A program made the translations under genes and the position numbers. DNA of 64,000 bases from contig WHUZ01000023.1 of assembly GCA_015179045.1 (NCBI GenBank), positions 496,001 to 560,000 of the forward strand. Direction: 5' to 3'. Origin of the DNA: Kalaharituber pfeilii. Lineage: Eukaryota > Ascomycota > Pezizomycetes > Pezizales > Pezizaceae. The notes below the pieces were generated by a model. The model saw nothing but the letters and a program-made list of their open reading frames with translations. It ran no database searches and was not told the origin of the DNA. Shown piece after piece: positions 47,597 to 60,248 of this stretch (position 1 is the stretch's first letter; each line of letters starts with the position of its first letter).

Positions 47597-47989
47597 ATGA
47601 ATCTCAACTCATCCAGCAGTGGTGTGCCATAGTACATGACTGAGTAATTCAGAATTATGATATATCTATAGACATAGTACTTGTCCTTTTTATTAATGCA
47701 TATGATTGAATGCTAGTTGAACCAGTGTCCCCTTTTTTTTGATTTTTGTTTTCCATTTATTGTTTAACAAGTTGCAACCAGCCTAGTTTAACAATACTGC
47801 GAATGAAGTGAAATCTGAAGCGTGGATGACGAATCTGGCACGTTTTTGCTCAATCAAATTGTAACCCAAACCATCTACCTCAGCGCTGCTACATTGGTGC
47901 ATGGGTTAAACTACCGAGCGTACTGAGCCATTTGGCAAGATTGGTGGATAGGTCGACCTATTGAGATACCCGAGAAAACTCGAGCCCCC

Positions 47990-48509
47990 AGAGGTGTAAC
48001 GTCGGCGGTGGGCTTGGGCGGCGGTCTTGCCAAGGGGTACGGTCAGCTTGGGTATCGGCGGCGGGTCGGCGGCTATGGGTCGAGGACTACGGCGGCGGCT
48101 CAGCGGCTAGGGGTCACGGACTATAGCAAGGGCAGCGGCGGAGGAGTATGAGAAACCAGACGGGTCTATTGATCAACAAGACAACGGACAAGGAGAAGAA
48201 GAGCTATCTGCAGAGGCGGACCTGGGGCCCTTATATGCTTGGAAATTGACATAGAAAGGAATACAGGACTATAACGATATGAGAAAGAGAATCCGAAATG
48301 CAAGAGCGGCAATAGTGATGCTAATATTGGAAGGCATATCAATGAGCTGTCAGAGGGCTAATCAACCGGACCGGGACGGCTTGTCAAGCCTTTCCGAGTC
48401 GGATATTAGTAAGTTCTCACCTTCCGGCTTGGCACGTCGGCTCGGCTTGACTTGTCGGCTGCGGAAAAGGATGATATCGATGCGTGCGTAGGTGGGCTGT
48501 GACAAGAGG
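47990..48509. mobile_element. solo LTR with 5-bp target duplication
   Basis: The element 47995-48504 (510 bp) begins TGTAACG and ends TGTGACA (TG..CA). It is flanked on both sides by AGAGG (47990-47994 and 48505-48509). It is GC-rich, with a TATA-like CTTATATGC near 48230. No internal retroelement domain is present, so this is a solo LTR. Superfamily (probably Ty3-like) is inference. Confidence 0.7.
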
Positions 48510-48816
48510 TTGTATCAAGGGCTTAAAATCCAGTTGTTGTCTGGCTTCAGGAACCTCAGGACAGAATCAGAGGAAATAATAATGACCAGAATCCCATTCC
48601 ACTGATCACCGTGAAGGCTCCCAGCATCCCTCTCTACAAATCCTCATTTTTTGAAGTCAAGAAAATGATCGGAAGTCAAGAAGTCAAAATCCTTGGGTAA
48701 CCGACCATATGCCTCCTGTATCCTGCGCACTGGAGCCCTCTCTTCCCAAGCTTGGCCTCTGTCCCTCATTGCCCTCCTCGAACGTCTTAATCAGCGGGCT
48801 ACCTAGGCAGTATATA

Positions 48817-49631
48817 GAGTCACTGGTCAAAAGTCTTGGTGACGCCACTTTTCTTGGCACCTTAAAATGCTTGCTTGCACAACTTCAAATGCTCATATCT
48901 CCATGATCCATAGCTCAATTTCAGAAGTGGTACCTGCAATTGATAGCACCGTGTCTATAGTCTTGCATATCACATTCAGCAATCATGAGAATAGTAGTAG
49001 TCAATTATATGGACCAATAAATCAGGAGCAAATTCTAGCATTTTTTACCTAAATTCTCTCTGCATAATAGTATAGTTCCATACAAGGAGAATATTTTTGG
49101 GGCTAGTAAATTTTGCTATGAAAATGCATATTGAGTCCATCTTATTTCATATTTTTGATATTTTTGATGTTGTGTTGCGGGTTCTGTGCGGAGCTATTTA
49201 TTTCCAGACACCGATTGAATTTGGCAATCTTGGCGTTCTTTGAAGTTTGCGATTTTATCTCGGCAGCCACATGACCCCAACATCTGTTCTACAACCGGAA
49301 CCATGAAGTTTCAGGTAGTACCTATCATAGAAAAAATCCTGTTTGTCTATCTAGTTGTGGTGCTAAAGATACATCACATTTCAAAAAGTCACAGTTTTTG
49401 TATGAAATACCTAGTCATCACTATACCTTTTTTGTAGATATTACACTGCAATCAGTGTGCTATAAGTATATCCTGTGTTATAGCATAAACAATACTGCTT
49501 ATACTATCACCAGTTCAAGTTGTAGGTTAATTGGGTCACTTCTCGCGGAGATATCTCAATTTTTGTTCTTATGGAGATTGTCGCCGCTTGGTGCTCAGAT
49601 CGCTTTCACCAAGACTTTTGACCAGTGACTG
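48817..49631. mobile_element. non-autonomous Tc1/mariner-like element
   Basis: Perfect 25-bp inverted ends (AGTCACTGGTCAAAAGTCTT plus GGTGA; 48818-48842 and 49606-49630) are flanked by TA on both sides (48815-48816 and 49632-49633), the Tc1/mariner target duplication. The 815-bp interior has no transposase. Confidence 0.7.
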
Positions 49632-49633
49632 TA

Positions 49634-50157
49634 AGTACTGGAGCATTCTAATACAGCAGTCCAACCTGGTTACTTATCATACTGATTAGCTAGGCCGTGC
49701 AACGCAGATCAAATGACGCATGCATGCTGCATTTGCTTGCTTTCTTGGCAGCCACTACTGTGGCAGCAACTAGACTAACCAGAAGTGTATCCTTGTTATG
49801 AACAACCTGATCTGCCCAACCCTGTATCATACAGTACCATGCAAGCTTCACACGAATCTGAATCAAAATGTAAATTCGAATGTAGAGTACTCAAAAAAAC
49901 TGCGATTCTAATTGGTGCGACCGATTATGTATGCGCGGTCCAACCAGACATGGATTCAGCCTCAAGGCAGTACCAATAATGGTTCACTTTGCAGCTTGCG
50001 ACCGCTGATGAAAGTAATTCAAGATAGAATTCCAATCAGCCCACAATACCTCGAGCCTTCGAATTCAAGATATCCACTACGTATCACACACCAACAATAT
50101 ACCAGAACTAAGCATAATATAAACGGCTCTGCTACAAGGACTGCACTGCGTAGCCAA
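49634..50157. promoter_or_regulatory. upstream region of NLR2
   Basis: This is the 5' flank of NLR2, immediately downstream of the TIR element, whose insertion ends 525 bp before the start codon. No decisive motif. Confidence 0.35.
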
Positions 50158-53100
50158 ATGCCAGAGCAACCAGGACCTCAAGCTCAAAAGTTGACGTAGG
50201 TTGCGCAGTCAATGTTTAACGTTTTTTTGCCGCATTAATTGGATACTGATGATTATCAATTGTAGTGGCCGAGTTCAATTAGTTAATGCTGTTGATGCGT
50301 TCAGCCGGTTGCTATTACCTGATGAAAGAAAGGCTCTAACCGAAACTGAAACCCCGGGCAATATTCTGGAACTGACAAAAGCACTGAGAGATGCAAGAGT
50401 TTCAGAAAGGAATATTAATCGTTGTGAAGCATTCTTACAATCAGTCCAGCAATTCTCCAGTATTGTGGATACAATGGTTCAACACAATGCATGTCTCTCA
50501 GCATTGGTATGGGGAAGTGTCAAGGTTTTGTTACTGGTATGAAGTGCATTGCACCAGATACTATTTGCCTATTCACGACTATTGCCAAGCCTTGCCTTCG
50601 GATACTGACGTGACATCCTGGAACAGACGGCTCAAAATTACGTTCGATACTTCAGCTGTCTAACCGCTTTGTTTGAAAAACTTGGGATGCTATGCCCTAT
50701 ATTCAAGGAACTTCAAGATTTGTGGCCACACTACCAGGGCCTTAAAGATGCAGTCCTTGGATACTTTGCCCAGACAGTGGAGTTCTGTACAGGTGCACTT
50801 GCATTTTTACGCAGGTCGAGTAAGTTTGAAAATCTTCCTATCTCAGCTTCGAAATACGATAAGTGATGAAGCTAGCAGCTTGCTGATGAAATGGTCAGGT
50901 AGCTCAATGATATGGAGGGCGTTCCTGCTACCCTTGAACAATGAACTGCAAGATGTGGAAAAAAAACTCATTTTCCAGCAGAAGATTGTGGAATTCCAAG
51001 TTATTCTCGCCAGGGAGGATGCAGTGAGAAAAGCAAGGCAACAGCAGATGCTTTTTAATACTAATTGGGAAGCTCACCGGGATGCAGAGCTGCAGGAATG
51101 GACTCTCAACAGGCACTGGAGGCGGAGACTAGAGGCAAGTGCAATAGGTAAGCTAATCAGATATATATACCTATCCTGGACACAAATTGGCTCTGGTGAA
51201 TTGACACCATTCTCACTTGTGTACTTCAGGGAATCAAGAACTTCAGTTGGGGCAATTGAAGAAAACTAGCGACCAATGGCTGGACTTCAAACTAAACCAG
51301 GAGGCTCAGAAAAGGCGTCAGTTCACAGGCTCTTACAAGTATAAAGTAAAAAACCAAACTAACAAAACTGAGGTTAAACATGAGCAGTTGAGGAACGTCG
51401 AAGGCTACTGAAAAAGATTTCGGATTATAATCATACAACAACCTTCTTGGACTCTGCACAGCAAAGTTATCAGAATACGGGGAGATGGCTGTATGAAATG
51501 GAAGAGTACAAAGAATGGATACAATCCTGCCACTCTTCAATACTCTGGTGCCATGGAATACGTATGTGTAATCTTTGTTCAGTTTCATGAATAGTTCAGG
51601 TACTAACTGCTAGATCTGTATTATCTATTTCTCACCATAGCGGGATCAGGAAAATCTGTTTTATCAACCTCAGTTGTGAAGCATCTCCTGGATACATGTG
51701 TCCAGCATGCTACCATTGGATCTGGAAAAACATTTATTGGTTACTTTTTCTGCACTTTTTCTGACCCTCGTTCACTCAAGTTCGAAGAAATTATAAGAAG
51801 CTTGATCAAACAGATCCTTTCTGTCTTTCATGGTTCAGCTGAATTCGAAGAGTATCTGGCAAGATTCTTTGACCAATGCAACAATCTGCCATCTATGGAT
51901 TTATGGCAAGATCTTTTCATTCGCACTTGCAGACTTCCTAACTACGTTTATCTGATACTGGATGGGATTGATGAATGTCATGATGATATTCAAGCACAGC
52001 TACTTGAAATGGTAAATATGCTATTGAGCACACCACGGTGTGTCAAAATTTACCTTTCGAGCCGCAGTGAGGTTTACTTGAGAAGAAACCTCACAAATGC
52101 TATCACAATATCACTTGATGATATCAAATGGCGTCCCGAAATTGAGGGATATATTGATGGATCATTGAAGCAACGTCTGAACGATGGGAGATTACAGATC
52201 CAAGACCCAGCCATGATTGAGGAAATTAAACAGGCATTGATGCGTGGTGTGGAAGGAATGTAAGTGTGCAATTTGCGTTTCAAAGTCTCTGGTAAAGTAA
52301 CTAAACAAGAGTCACCACTCAGGTTCCTGTGGGTCACTTTGCAGATGCATGATATTTGCAGGCAGCTCAATGACAAGGAGATTCGAGAAACATTACGGTT
52401 GTTACCTCGCAATCTAGATGAGACATACATTAGAATGCTCCAACGCATTGTCAAGGAGCGTAAGAAGGATATTGCAGTTGAGGCGTTCAGGTGGCTCACC
52501 AAGGCAAAGAGGCGGTTGTCACTATGTGAACTCGTGGAAGCAGTGGTCATTAGAGATAATGATAGCACAAGAACCCAAGGGCTAGACCGCATTCCAACAG
52601 CCCTGGACAAGGTTATTGAGGCTTGTGGAAACTTTTTAGTGATAGAAGAGCCAGTTTGTGATTCTTCAAATGTGCGTTTCATACATTCAACTGTGGTAAC
52701 CTTTCTGCACACCTACAAAATGCCCGCACTGCTCGAGATGTTTCAGATTGAACCACAAACTACAGAATTACATCTAGCCAGAAGATGTCTACAATACTTG
52801 CATTTCCAGGACCTTCAGACTCAACTACAACCAGCTACTGCTGAACCTACAAAACAAAAGCCGTCGATGCTTTCCATGCCTGTTTCCCATTGGATTCCAC
52901 CAGAACTGCAGTCAAATTGGTTTGTAACAACAGCATCCCGTTACATTTTTCAACAACCTTTGGGAGATCATATTCCTCAGCAGGCCAACTTGAAATTATT
53001 TAATCCAGCCTCAGCACAATCAGGAACAGATACAGATACTTCTACGTTTCAGATGCAGAAATCCGCTTTGCTCGATTATATTATTGAGAACTGGCTCAGC

Positions 53101-55776
53101 CATTGCGAAAACCTACCAACAACCTGCATGTCCACGGTAAATAAGGAACAATATTGGAGGTGGTTCAGGAACCTAGTTCTCAATGGCGTTGACCTTGTAA
53201 AGCTCCCATGGCCAACAGATTCACCACTAACAACACATGATCCTCATCATGAGTGCTTCAAATGGGCCGTGCAGAACTCACATGAGCCCCTAATTCAACT
53301 GATATTTGAAGCAGCAGCCTTAGACAGCCTTTCTCCTTCTCAGTATGTGGAGGGTTTCCTTACCCGGGCCTCCACTGGCACAAAGTACAAATGCCAAGTT
53401 TCTGAGATGCCTCTGCTAGTCTCTGCTGCACTTGGGATTCCTCAACTCGTCAGCTTCTACCTCAGCAAAGGCTCACAGCTGGACTTCGAATTTTGCTTGC
53501 GTGAAACCGGAGAAAAGGAAACAGCTCTCATGGCCGCTTCTGCAAGGGGACACCTAGCAACTGTAGAATACATCCTACAAACTGGTGCGAAAATGAACCA
53601 AAATTCAGAATATCTGCGCAAAGCACTTCATTCTGCATGTGCTGGAGGTCATCTAGTGATTTTCGAGAGGCTGGTACTTGCAGGAGCTCCAGTGGATTGG
53701 AGCTCATTACTGGTAGAGGCTGCTAATGCTGGACAAGTGCGATTCATCAATCACATCCTGAACCGAGGGACTTTTAGCCCGGCATCTGGCTTAGCTGAAA
53801 CACTTGCCGAGGCATACAATTGTGCAGCCCGGAACGGACACACGGAAGTCATAGAACGACTCTTGGAGACAATCGTCAACCCTGTGCAAGATCAGAATCC
53901 CGTAAGGCAGCCTGTTCCGGGTGGGCAGAAAAACAGTAACCTTCGTGCAACTGCCGCGCTTTATGTAGCCGCGGAGCATGGTCAAGTCGAGGTTGTAAAA
54001 AAGCTTCTAACAGCAGGTGCTGATGTCGACTACATGCATAGACGCAAGCACGTATGCCATGTCGACTCCCGCAGGCCCGATTTAGCCATACTGAAATCAG
54101 TGTCAGTACTTGAGAGAGCTTCAGAAAATGGCCATACCGAGGTTGTTAGAATACTTTTGGCGGCAGGAGCCACGGTGAAGAGTGCGACGTCCCCAGCGCT
54201 TGTCCTAGCCTCAAAAAATGGCCATGCAGAGATAGTTAGGCTGCTCCTTGCATCTTTCATCAATTTCCCGTACAAACAGCTGTTATTCAGAACGGTTCCC
54301 ATAGAGCTATTACCGGATGCGCTGCAGATGGCTGCAGAAGGAGGCCATGTCGACGTTTTAAAGCAGCTTCTAGCAGCTGGAGCAGAAGTCAACAAAGGTG
54401 ATAAAGTAAATGGGAAGACACCTTTGCACCCCGCTGCAGTAGGAGGCCATGTCGAGGTTATACAGGAGCTTCTAGCGGCAGGAGCAAAGGTCAACATAGG
54501 CGATCAAGGTATGGAGACACCGCTGCACTATGCTGCGGAAGGAGGCCATATCGGTGTTGTAAAGCAGCTTCTCGCAGCAGAAGCGGAGGTCAACAAAGGT
54601 GCTAAAGTAAATGGGAAGACACCCTTGCACCTCGCTGCAGAAGAAGGCCATGCCGACGTTGTGAAGGAGCTTCTAGAAGCTGGAGCAGAGGTCAGCAAAG
54701 TTGACGAAGTAAACGGGAAGACACCGTTGCACCTCGCTGCAGAAGAAGGCCATGCGGAGGCTGCAAAAGTGTTGCTAGCAGCAGGAGCAGAGGTCAACAC
54801 AGGTGATAGATATGGGGGGAGACCATTACACCACGCCGCAAAAAGAGGCCGAGTTGAGGCTGTAAAGGAGCTTATAGCAGCAGGAGCAGAGGTCAACACA
54901 CGTGACAGATATGAAGGGACACCCTTGCACCGTGCTGCGGAGGGAGGCCATGCCGAGGTTGTAAAGGAGCTTATAGCAGCAGGAGCGGAGGTTAACAGCA
55001 TTGATAACCTAGAGGGCACGACACCCCTACAACATGCTGCAGCAGGAGGCCATGTCGAGGCAGTAAAGCAGCTTCTAGCATCAGGAGCGGAGGTCATCAG
55101 AGTTGATAAATTAGATGGGAAGACTTCCTTGCACCGTGCTGCAGCAGGAGGTCATGTGGAGGTTGTACAGGAGCTCCTAGCTGCAGGAGCGGAGGTCAAC
55201 ATAAGTGATCAACGTGTGTTAACACCCTTACACTGCGCTGCGGAAGGAGGCCATCCCGAGGTTGTCAAGGAACTTCTAGCGGCAGGAGCAGAGGTCGACA
55301 CAGGTGACAGATATGGAGGCACGCCCTTGCACCACGCTGCTGAAACAGGCTGTGTCGAGGTTGTAAAGCAGCTTCTTGCAGCAGGGGCTGAGGCCAACAG
55401 ACGCGATAGTCAAGGGCAGACAGCCCTCCTACGTGTAGCCGCAAGGGTTGTGCAGCAATCTCGAGATCTACACCGAGATGATCTCGGAATTTTGCAAGTG
55501 CTCTTAGCCAACAATGCTATAGTAGGCCATGGAAATTGCCACACCAACCATGGCTTTAACAATCTACCCTGTGGCACCTCAACATCTGAAATCAGAACAA
55601 CGAAGTCCGCATGTTCCATTGCAGCTGCTGTACGAAATAGGAAGCAAGATGTCGCAAAACTACTGGTGAACGCATATCTGAACGGCGAAATACGAGAAAG
55701 AAAGGTGCCAACAGCGGGCGCTCAGGGTGAAGGCATTGGAGAGATTCGACTGAAAGGCACTCAAAGGGCTGTGTAG
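50158..55776 (+). CDS. NLR2: NACHT-ankyrin STAND receptor-like protein
   Basis: A 1694-aa paralog of NLR1. The model is join(50158..50195,50266..50536,50627..50819,50899..51147,51230..51316,51388..51561,51641..52259,52323..55776). Exons 1, 2, 3, 6 and 7 have exactly the same length as in NLR1 (38, 271, 193, 174, 619 nt), and all seven introns match in position and phase. Domains: DUF7708-like N-terminus (LVWGSVKVLLL; YFSCLTALFEKLG); coiled linker with one ELQEW unit (NLR1 has two); NACHT with GIPGSGKS across intron 6 (about residue 336) and LILDGIDECHDD; FLWVTLQMHDICRQLND; about 11-12 canonical ankyrin repeats of more diverse sequence than in NLR1; a unique C-terminal region (NNAIVGHGNCHTNHGFNN ... 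EIRLKGTQRAV). The frame is intact from start to stop, so it is the better candidate for a working receptor. Role in heterokaryon or non-self response is inference. Confidence 0.9.
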
Positions 55777-55828
55777 TCAGACCAGTCCGCTCACTTCATC
55801 TCAATTAAGTTTGTTTCTGTTCACTTAT

Positions 55829-55919
55829 TTATTTTATTTTTTTCTTTCTTTCTTTCTTTCTTTTTTTTTGCTTTTTATACCATAAAACACTCGCCTGCTT
55901 CCCCATGGGTTACGGCGAG
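55829..55919 (-). mobile_element. short hairpin poly(A) retroposon, copy 5 (divergent)
   Basis: The tail is a (TTTC)n/T-rich tract, then TTTTTATACCATAAAACACTC and a hairpin ending GGCGAG. The hairpin body differs (CTCGCCGTAACCC / GGCGAG), but both stems are kept. The flanking direct repeat is 14 bp with one mismatch: TTCTGTTCACTTAT (55815-55828) and TTCTGTTTACTTAT (55920-55933). It lies 53 bp after the NLR2 stop codon, so it probably falls in the 3' UTR. Confidence 0.65.
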
Positions 55920-56407
55920 TTCTGTTTACTTATGACTGTTCAATACTGCCCGAACCTCCGTGTGAAACTATCACACGTAGCCATTGGTACAATGTTTATT
56001 ATTTTCTCGTTTATATGTCGTGTGTTGAAGATGGCATTTAATTTACGCACACAAATACCTATCTCTGATCTGCCTTCTTAACGACCAGTCTAGCTACTGT
56101 AGACACTAAACTATACGAAGTCGAACCTACTGTCTATCATGAGTGCTCAATACAGTTAAAGGTCACCAGTAGCGATGAAGTACCATCCAATGCTGATATG
56201 AACCAGAAGCATATCCTCGGATACCCAGGCATTTGACTCCTTGACTCCGATTTACCATACACCAATTAGGGATGTTTATTCCTCGAAGAACCTGCAATTC
56301 CTGATCATTTGTTGAACTTCGAAAGTTGAAGGTTTCCACAGGAGTTACTGGGAGGCCTCAATGTGAGTAGTCGAATGGGGATTCTGATCATTATTATTTC
56401 TTTGTGA

Positions 56408-56459
56408 ATCGCCGTAGCCCATAGGGCGGCATGCGATTAAATGATATATAAAAAAAAAA
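56408..56459 (+). mobile_element. short hairpin poly(A) retroposon, copy 6
   Basis: ATCGCCGTAGCCC, then GGGCGGCATGCGAT, TAAATGATATAT and an A-tract. An imperfect 13-bp direct repeat (11 of 13: TTTCTTTGTGAAT / TTTCCTTGTGATT) flanks it. It belongs to the same A-T-closed subfamily as copy 4. Confidence 0.65.
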
Positions 56460-56472
56460 TTTCCTTGTGATT

Positions 56473-56944
56473 CTGTCCCAATGTTCCTGAAAACAGACGA
56501 ACATTTCGGGATTAGAGCTTTGGTATAATCTCCGGGCGCTATTGAGTTTTCTTTGGGTCTATCAATGGGAAATAACCATTGTGTCAGTATACACAACTTT
56601 CCAAGGTTTTCGCATAGAGAGCTGAGAAAGCAGAAATTTCTTTTCCAAGAACACTTTTTTCTTAGCTTACTATAGCCCGTGTAGAGGTGAACTTTGATTA
56701 CCCTTAGTGATTCCCATGTACAATAGCCAAAAAGCAGAGTTAAGTCTACTCGTCGTGTACCCACTCGTTCTCTATAGATCTACTTGTTCCTCCCAACGAA
56801 GTCCACCAGAGGGCTCATTGTGTCGGGCGATTATGGAAAGTTCATATCTTCCTACTGTCGCACCGGCCTCTTGGGTGCTTCCTAGTCATTCCCATCCACT
56901 TTTATATGCTATCAATGATTACAGAATCTAAAATCATACACTAC
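56473..56944. other. intergenic
   Basis: Nothing recognisable. Confidence 0.35.
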
Positions 56945-57305
56945 TAAGTCAGCCATAGCTCAACCAACGATACAACGACACGGCACAGATTCAGAACATT
57001 GAAAAATATATACCACCGTACCGGACTCCCGTGTACCCACAACCCTGTATACCCACAAGTTGTACGCTTTTTGTTAAAGGGTATAACCCCTCTTGCTTTG
57101 GAATTCACGCACAATTAAGCTGAGTCAGGCTTCCTCCACCGACCATGTTAAAGATCTGGTCTATCTGATACCTCTACACCCACAAGTTGCTTTTTTTTTT
57201 TTTTTGAGAGGTACACCCTCTCTCACTTTGGAATTAAGAGCCCAGGTTAGCAAGGCTTCCCTCCGCCTACCATGTTACAAACCTGGTCCGTCTGGGGCCC
57301 CATGT
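56945..57305 (-). repeat. dispersed repeat family B, copy 3 (internally duplicated)
   Basis: The block CTTTGGAATTCACGC, CAGGCTTCCTCCACCGACCA, TCTGGTCTATCTG occurs at about 57085-57170 and again, diverged, at 57215-57290 (CTTTGGAATTAAGAG, AAGGCTTCCCTCCGCC, CCTGGTCCGTCTGG). A T-tract lies between the two. Confidence 0.55.
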
Positions 57306-57402
57306 ACGCACAGCTCCCTCGATATTCAGAACTTAGATGCAATTGGTATAAGGTATAAGGAGATGGAAAACTATAAACAATTGGATAAAAAGCATAGAAG
57401 CG

Positions 57403-57435
<33 letters not shown>

Positions 57436-57888
57436 ATGGTCGTTTGCTTGGCTGCTCGAACTGCTGCCGGAGGGACTGACGGAGAAGCCGATGAAGCGGC
57501 TATAACTTATGAACAGCTGCTGCCGGGGCTGGTGGACGAGAGCGGAGAGGCTGTCGGGGGGACTGTTGAGGGAGCAGTTGGAGGGCCCCTTGAGGGGGTT
57601 GTCGTAGGGCTTTTAAAGAGGTTGTTGGAGGGGCGGAGCAGGGGCTGTTATAGCGACTATATGAGGTTGTGAAGCGAGATGCTAGAGGAGGCGGGTGGGG
57701 GGGAGAGTGGTTCAAGAGAAGGTGAAGTTGTCAACTTCTCGAACCGACCTACTGTATAGCTGCCGCGCCATCTGTATGCAAACAGCCGAATCATGATTTG
57801 TGTGTCCACTTCCCAGCGAATTCCAGCTAAAGATGCGAAACACGTTCACTATGTTAGATACATACATTTGTGAAGAATTAGAATCCCC
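57306..57888. other. intergenic with a 30-nt A-tract
   Basis: The A-tract at 57403-57432 has no hairpin family sequence upstream. The stretch after it is GC-richer with Gly/Glu-like open frames and no domain. Confidence 0.35.
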
Positions 57889-58266
57889 CACTTACCCATT
57901 CCTTATTGCCTCTACTGAAAGAAGCCAATGCTCTAACGTAGCCAATGCTCTAGCCGTTCCACTGATAGCCTGCTGACATCTTGCATGTTCCTCTATTGAT
58001 TTTGAAACCTCACCCACATACCTTTTATAGCCAGCTTGAGCCAGCAAGACGGTCTGTCAAAAAAATCAAAAAAACATGACATTGTGGCTCATTGAATCCA
58101 CTTTATTCTCCGCACGTTTGATATCTTTTTTGACTTCATCATCCATATTGGTAAACTCGGTTGTAAGCTCGGTTTTGGCACCGTTGGTTTTGATCTCCAT
58201 TTCATCCTTCTTGACGGCCGGTATACTTATTGCACAAGAGACCCAAACCAACAACAGCAGTGCCAA
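57889..58266 (-). CDS. possible small helical protein, fragmentary
   Basis: A minus-strand frame reads LALLLLVWVSCAISIPAVKK (signal-peptide-like), a charged helical stretch (TTEFTNMDDEVKKDIKRAEN) and, after a possible 48-nt intron (GTGGAT donor, GACAG acceptor), TVLLAQAGYKRYVGEVSKSI, EEHARCQQAISGTARALATL and EHWLLSVEAIRNG up to a GGTAAG donor. The amphipathic pattern suggests a real small protein, but the exon ends and start are uncertain and I know no family. Confidence 0.3.
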
Positions 58267-58299
58267 CTACTTCCGCATGTGTAGCGCATGATATTACCT

Positions 58300-60237
58300 A
58301 GAAACATGGTATTTAGTTAGTGTACGGGTTGCGCATCAATTTCCATAAATCTCCTGAAAGCAAACCACCGGCAATTCTACCTCCGATCGTAGAAGCCGTC
58401 CTAGAGCTTATATTGTAGAGCCTTTATTGTCTTAGACTACTATAAACCTGCCTATTGATCAACAAGTACTTGAATTTTGTACGGGTATTCAGGTAATCAC
58501 AAGAAGCCACCGTCAGCGATAAATGTATGGATCCCGAACAGCTTTTATCCAGCGTACTAGTTTTGCGAGACTGCGGGCTTTTCAATAACGACAAGTCTCT
58601 TGATGTATCCTTCCCACGGAGAGGAGTTATGAAACCTTATCATTGTAAAGCCATACGGTAACCTATTGTTCCCACACCGAATCCCACTATCCATCTGATT
58701 CACTTATTCAACTCATAAAATTTTCTGTCAAATCTTGTACGTCCTTGCATCGGCTCCTCTTTCACATCGGCTAGATTCTCTTAATTCTCCTGTGACTTTT
58801 CTTTGCAGTCCGCATGCCCCTTCTGGTCCTGCTTCTCTTTACTCTGCATTTGGCATCCTAAGAAATTATCGTCGCTTTTTCTCTTCGGCAGCTTATTTCC
58901 ACTCCTCGGCAGCTTTTCGTCACTCTCCCATCTTCCAGGCCATAATTGAACCTAATGTCCTTCTAAGTTCTATGGAATGGTAAGACTGCGAGAACTAGCT
59001 GCTGGTAATGTGTAACATATCAAAGATCCTCTCGTACTGGTCCACATCGAGGGTATATTGAAGATTCTTAGTAGGCTGGAATCAGATCAACACTTCAAGG
59101 AAAGGAGTGGACGAGACTGAGAAAGCTTCAGAGAATGAGAAAAGAGGAGAGGAAGGTCCGGAAGAGGGAAGATTGCCCAGAAGCTTCCAAAGGGCAGAAA
59201 TAAGCCCCTGATGACGGAGACTAGGAGAGTAATAGCTTCTGAGGAGGGCAAATATAGAGTGAAAGAGAAGCAGGAAATAGTAGTAGTAACGTGCGGGGCA
59301 TGGATAAAGAGCCAGCACCTTAGCAGCCCTCCCCACCATCGAGGTTCCTAATGTAGCAGCCAATGACTCACAGAATATATCTCTGTATGTGCGGTAAATT
59401 AATTATGGACGGCACTGAATCCAGATCTAAAGGAAAAAGAGCGAAAATACCATTAGTATGTTCTCGTACCCAGACGGGCTGCAAAGAGGTGCAAAGAACA
59501 CTTTTAGTATATCTATAGCATCTACAGTTGTATCACCTCCCCACCCTATAAATAAAATAACCCTCTCTAGCGACTCAAAAGCAAATACCCACTCTCTACA
59601 ATACTCCACCTGCTCATGCAATAGTGGCAATGGTACAGCCAGTGTTATATTGCAATAGGAGGTTAGTAATAGCTGGAGGTCTACAATCTAGCACTGTACG
59701 TAACTTAAAACATACAGTCTGAATTCCATTTCTTGTGCCAGATTGGGTGCTTCAATCTCAGCAAGCTCCAACTCTGATTCTGGTGACTGTGATTCCAACT
59801 CAACTGGCTCTTAATTGAACCCTATAGGTGCCGGAATTTGTGTGGAGGCCACCCCTCCTCTCCCAGGTGTCTCCAGCAGATCCAGCGCTACAGAATTCAA
59901 CTCTACAGGCTCTACTACGCGCACCCCACTACCACCATGAGCTAGAACCTCCGCCAACATCAACCACAACAGCCCCTCACCCATCCATGCCCACATCCTC
60001 TATCATATCTTCGCTTGTCATACCCACTATAGACCAAATAGGCCTGTCTTATGGCCTATTAACAGCTTGTCTGGTTCCGGCTCGGTTGAGCGACCACGAG
60101 ACCATTTTGACAAAAAATATTACTAACTGCCACGGTAGGGTATAGTAATTGTCTGCACGTAGAGAGATAAGGAGGCTGTTGATCTGAATTAAGATACGGC
60201 ACGAGGGACAAGATACAAAACCTATGACGGGGGCATC
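58300..60237. other. intergenic
   Basis: No supported gene. The minus-strand stretch 59811-59996 (EPVELNSVALDLLETPGRGG) resembles the plus-strand stretch at about 61590-61690 (EPAELTSVALELLPTGHQG), so a larger inverted duplication, partly decayed, surrounds the palindrome at 60.8-61.6 kb. Confidence 0.4.
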
Positions 60238-60248
60238 ACATGGTGCAA

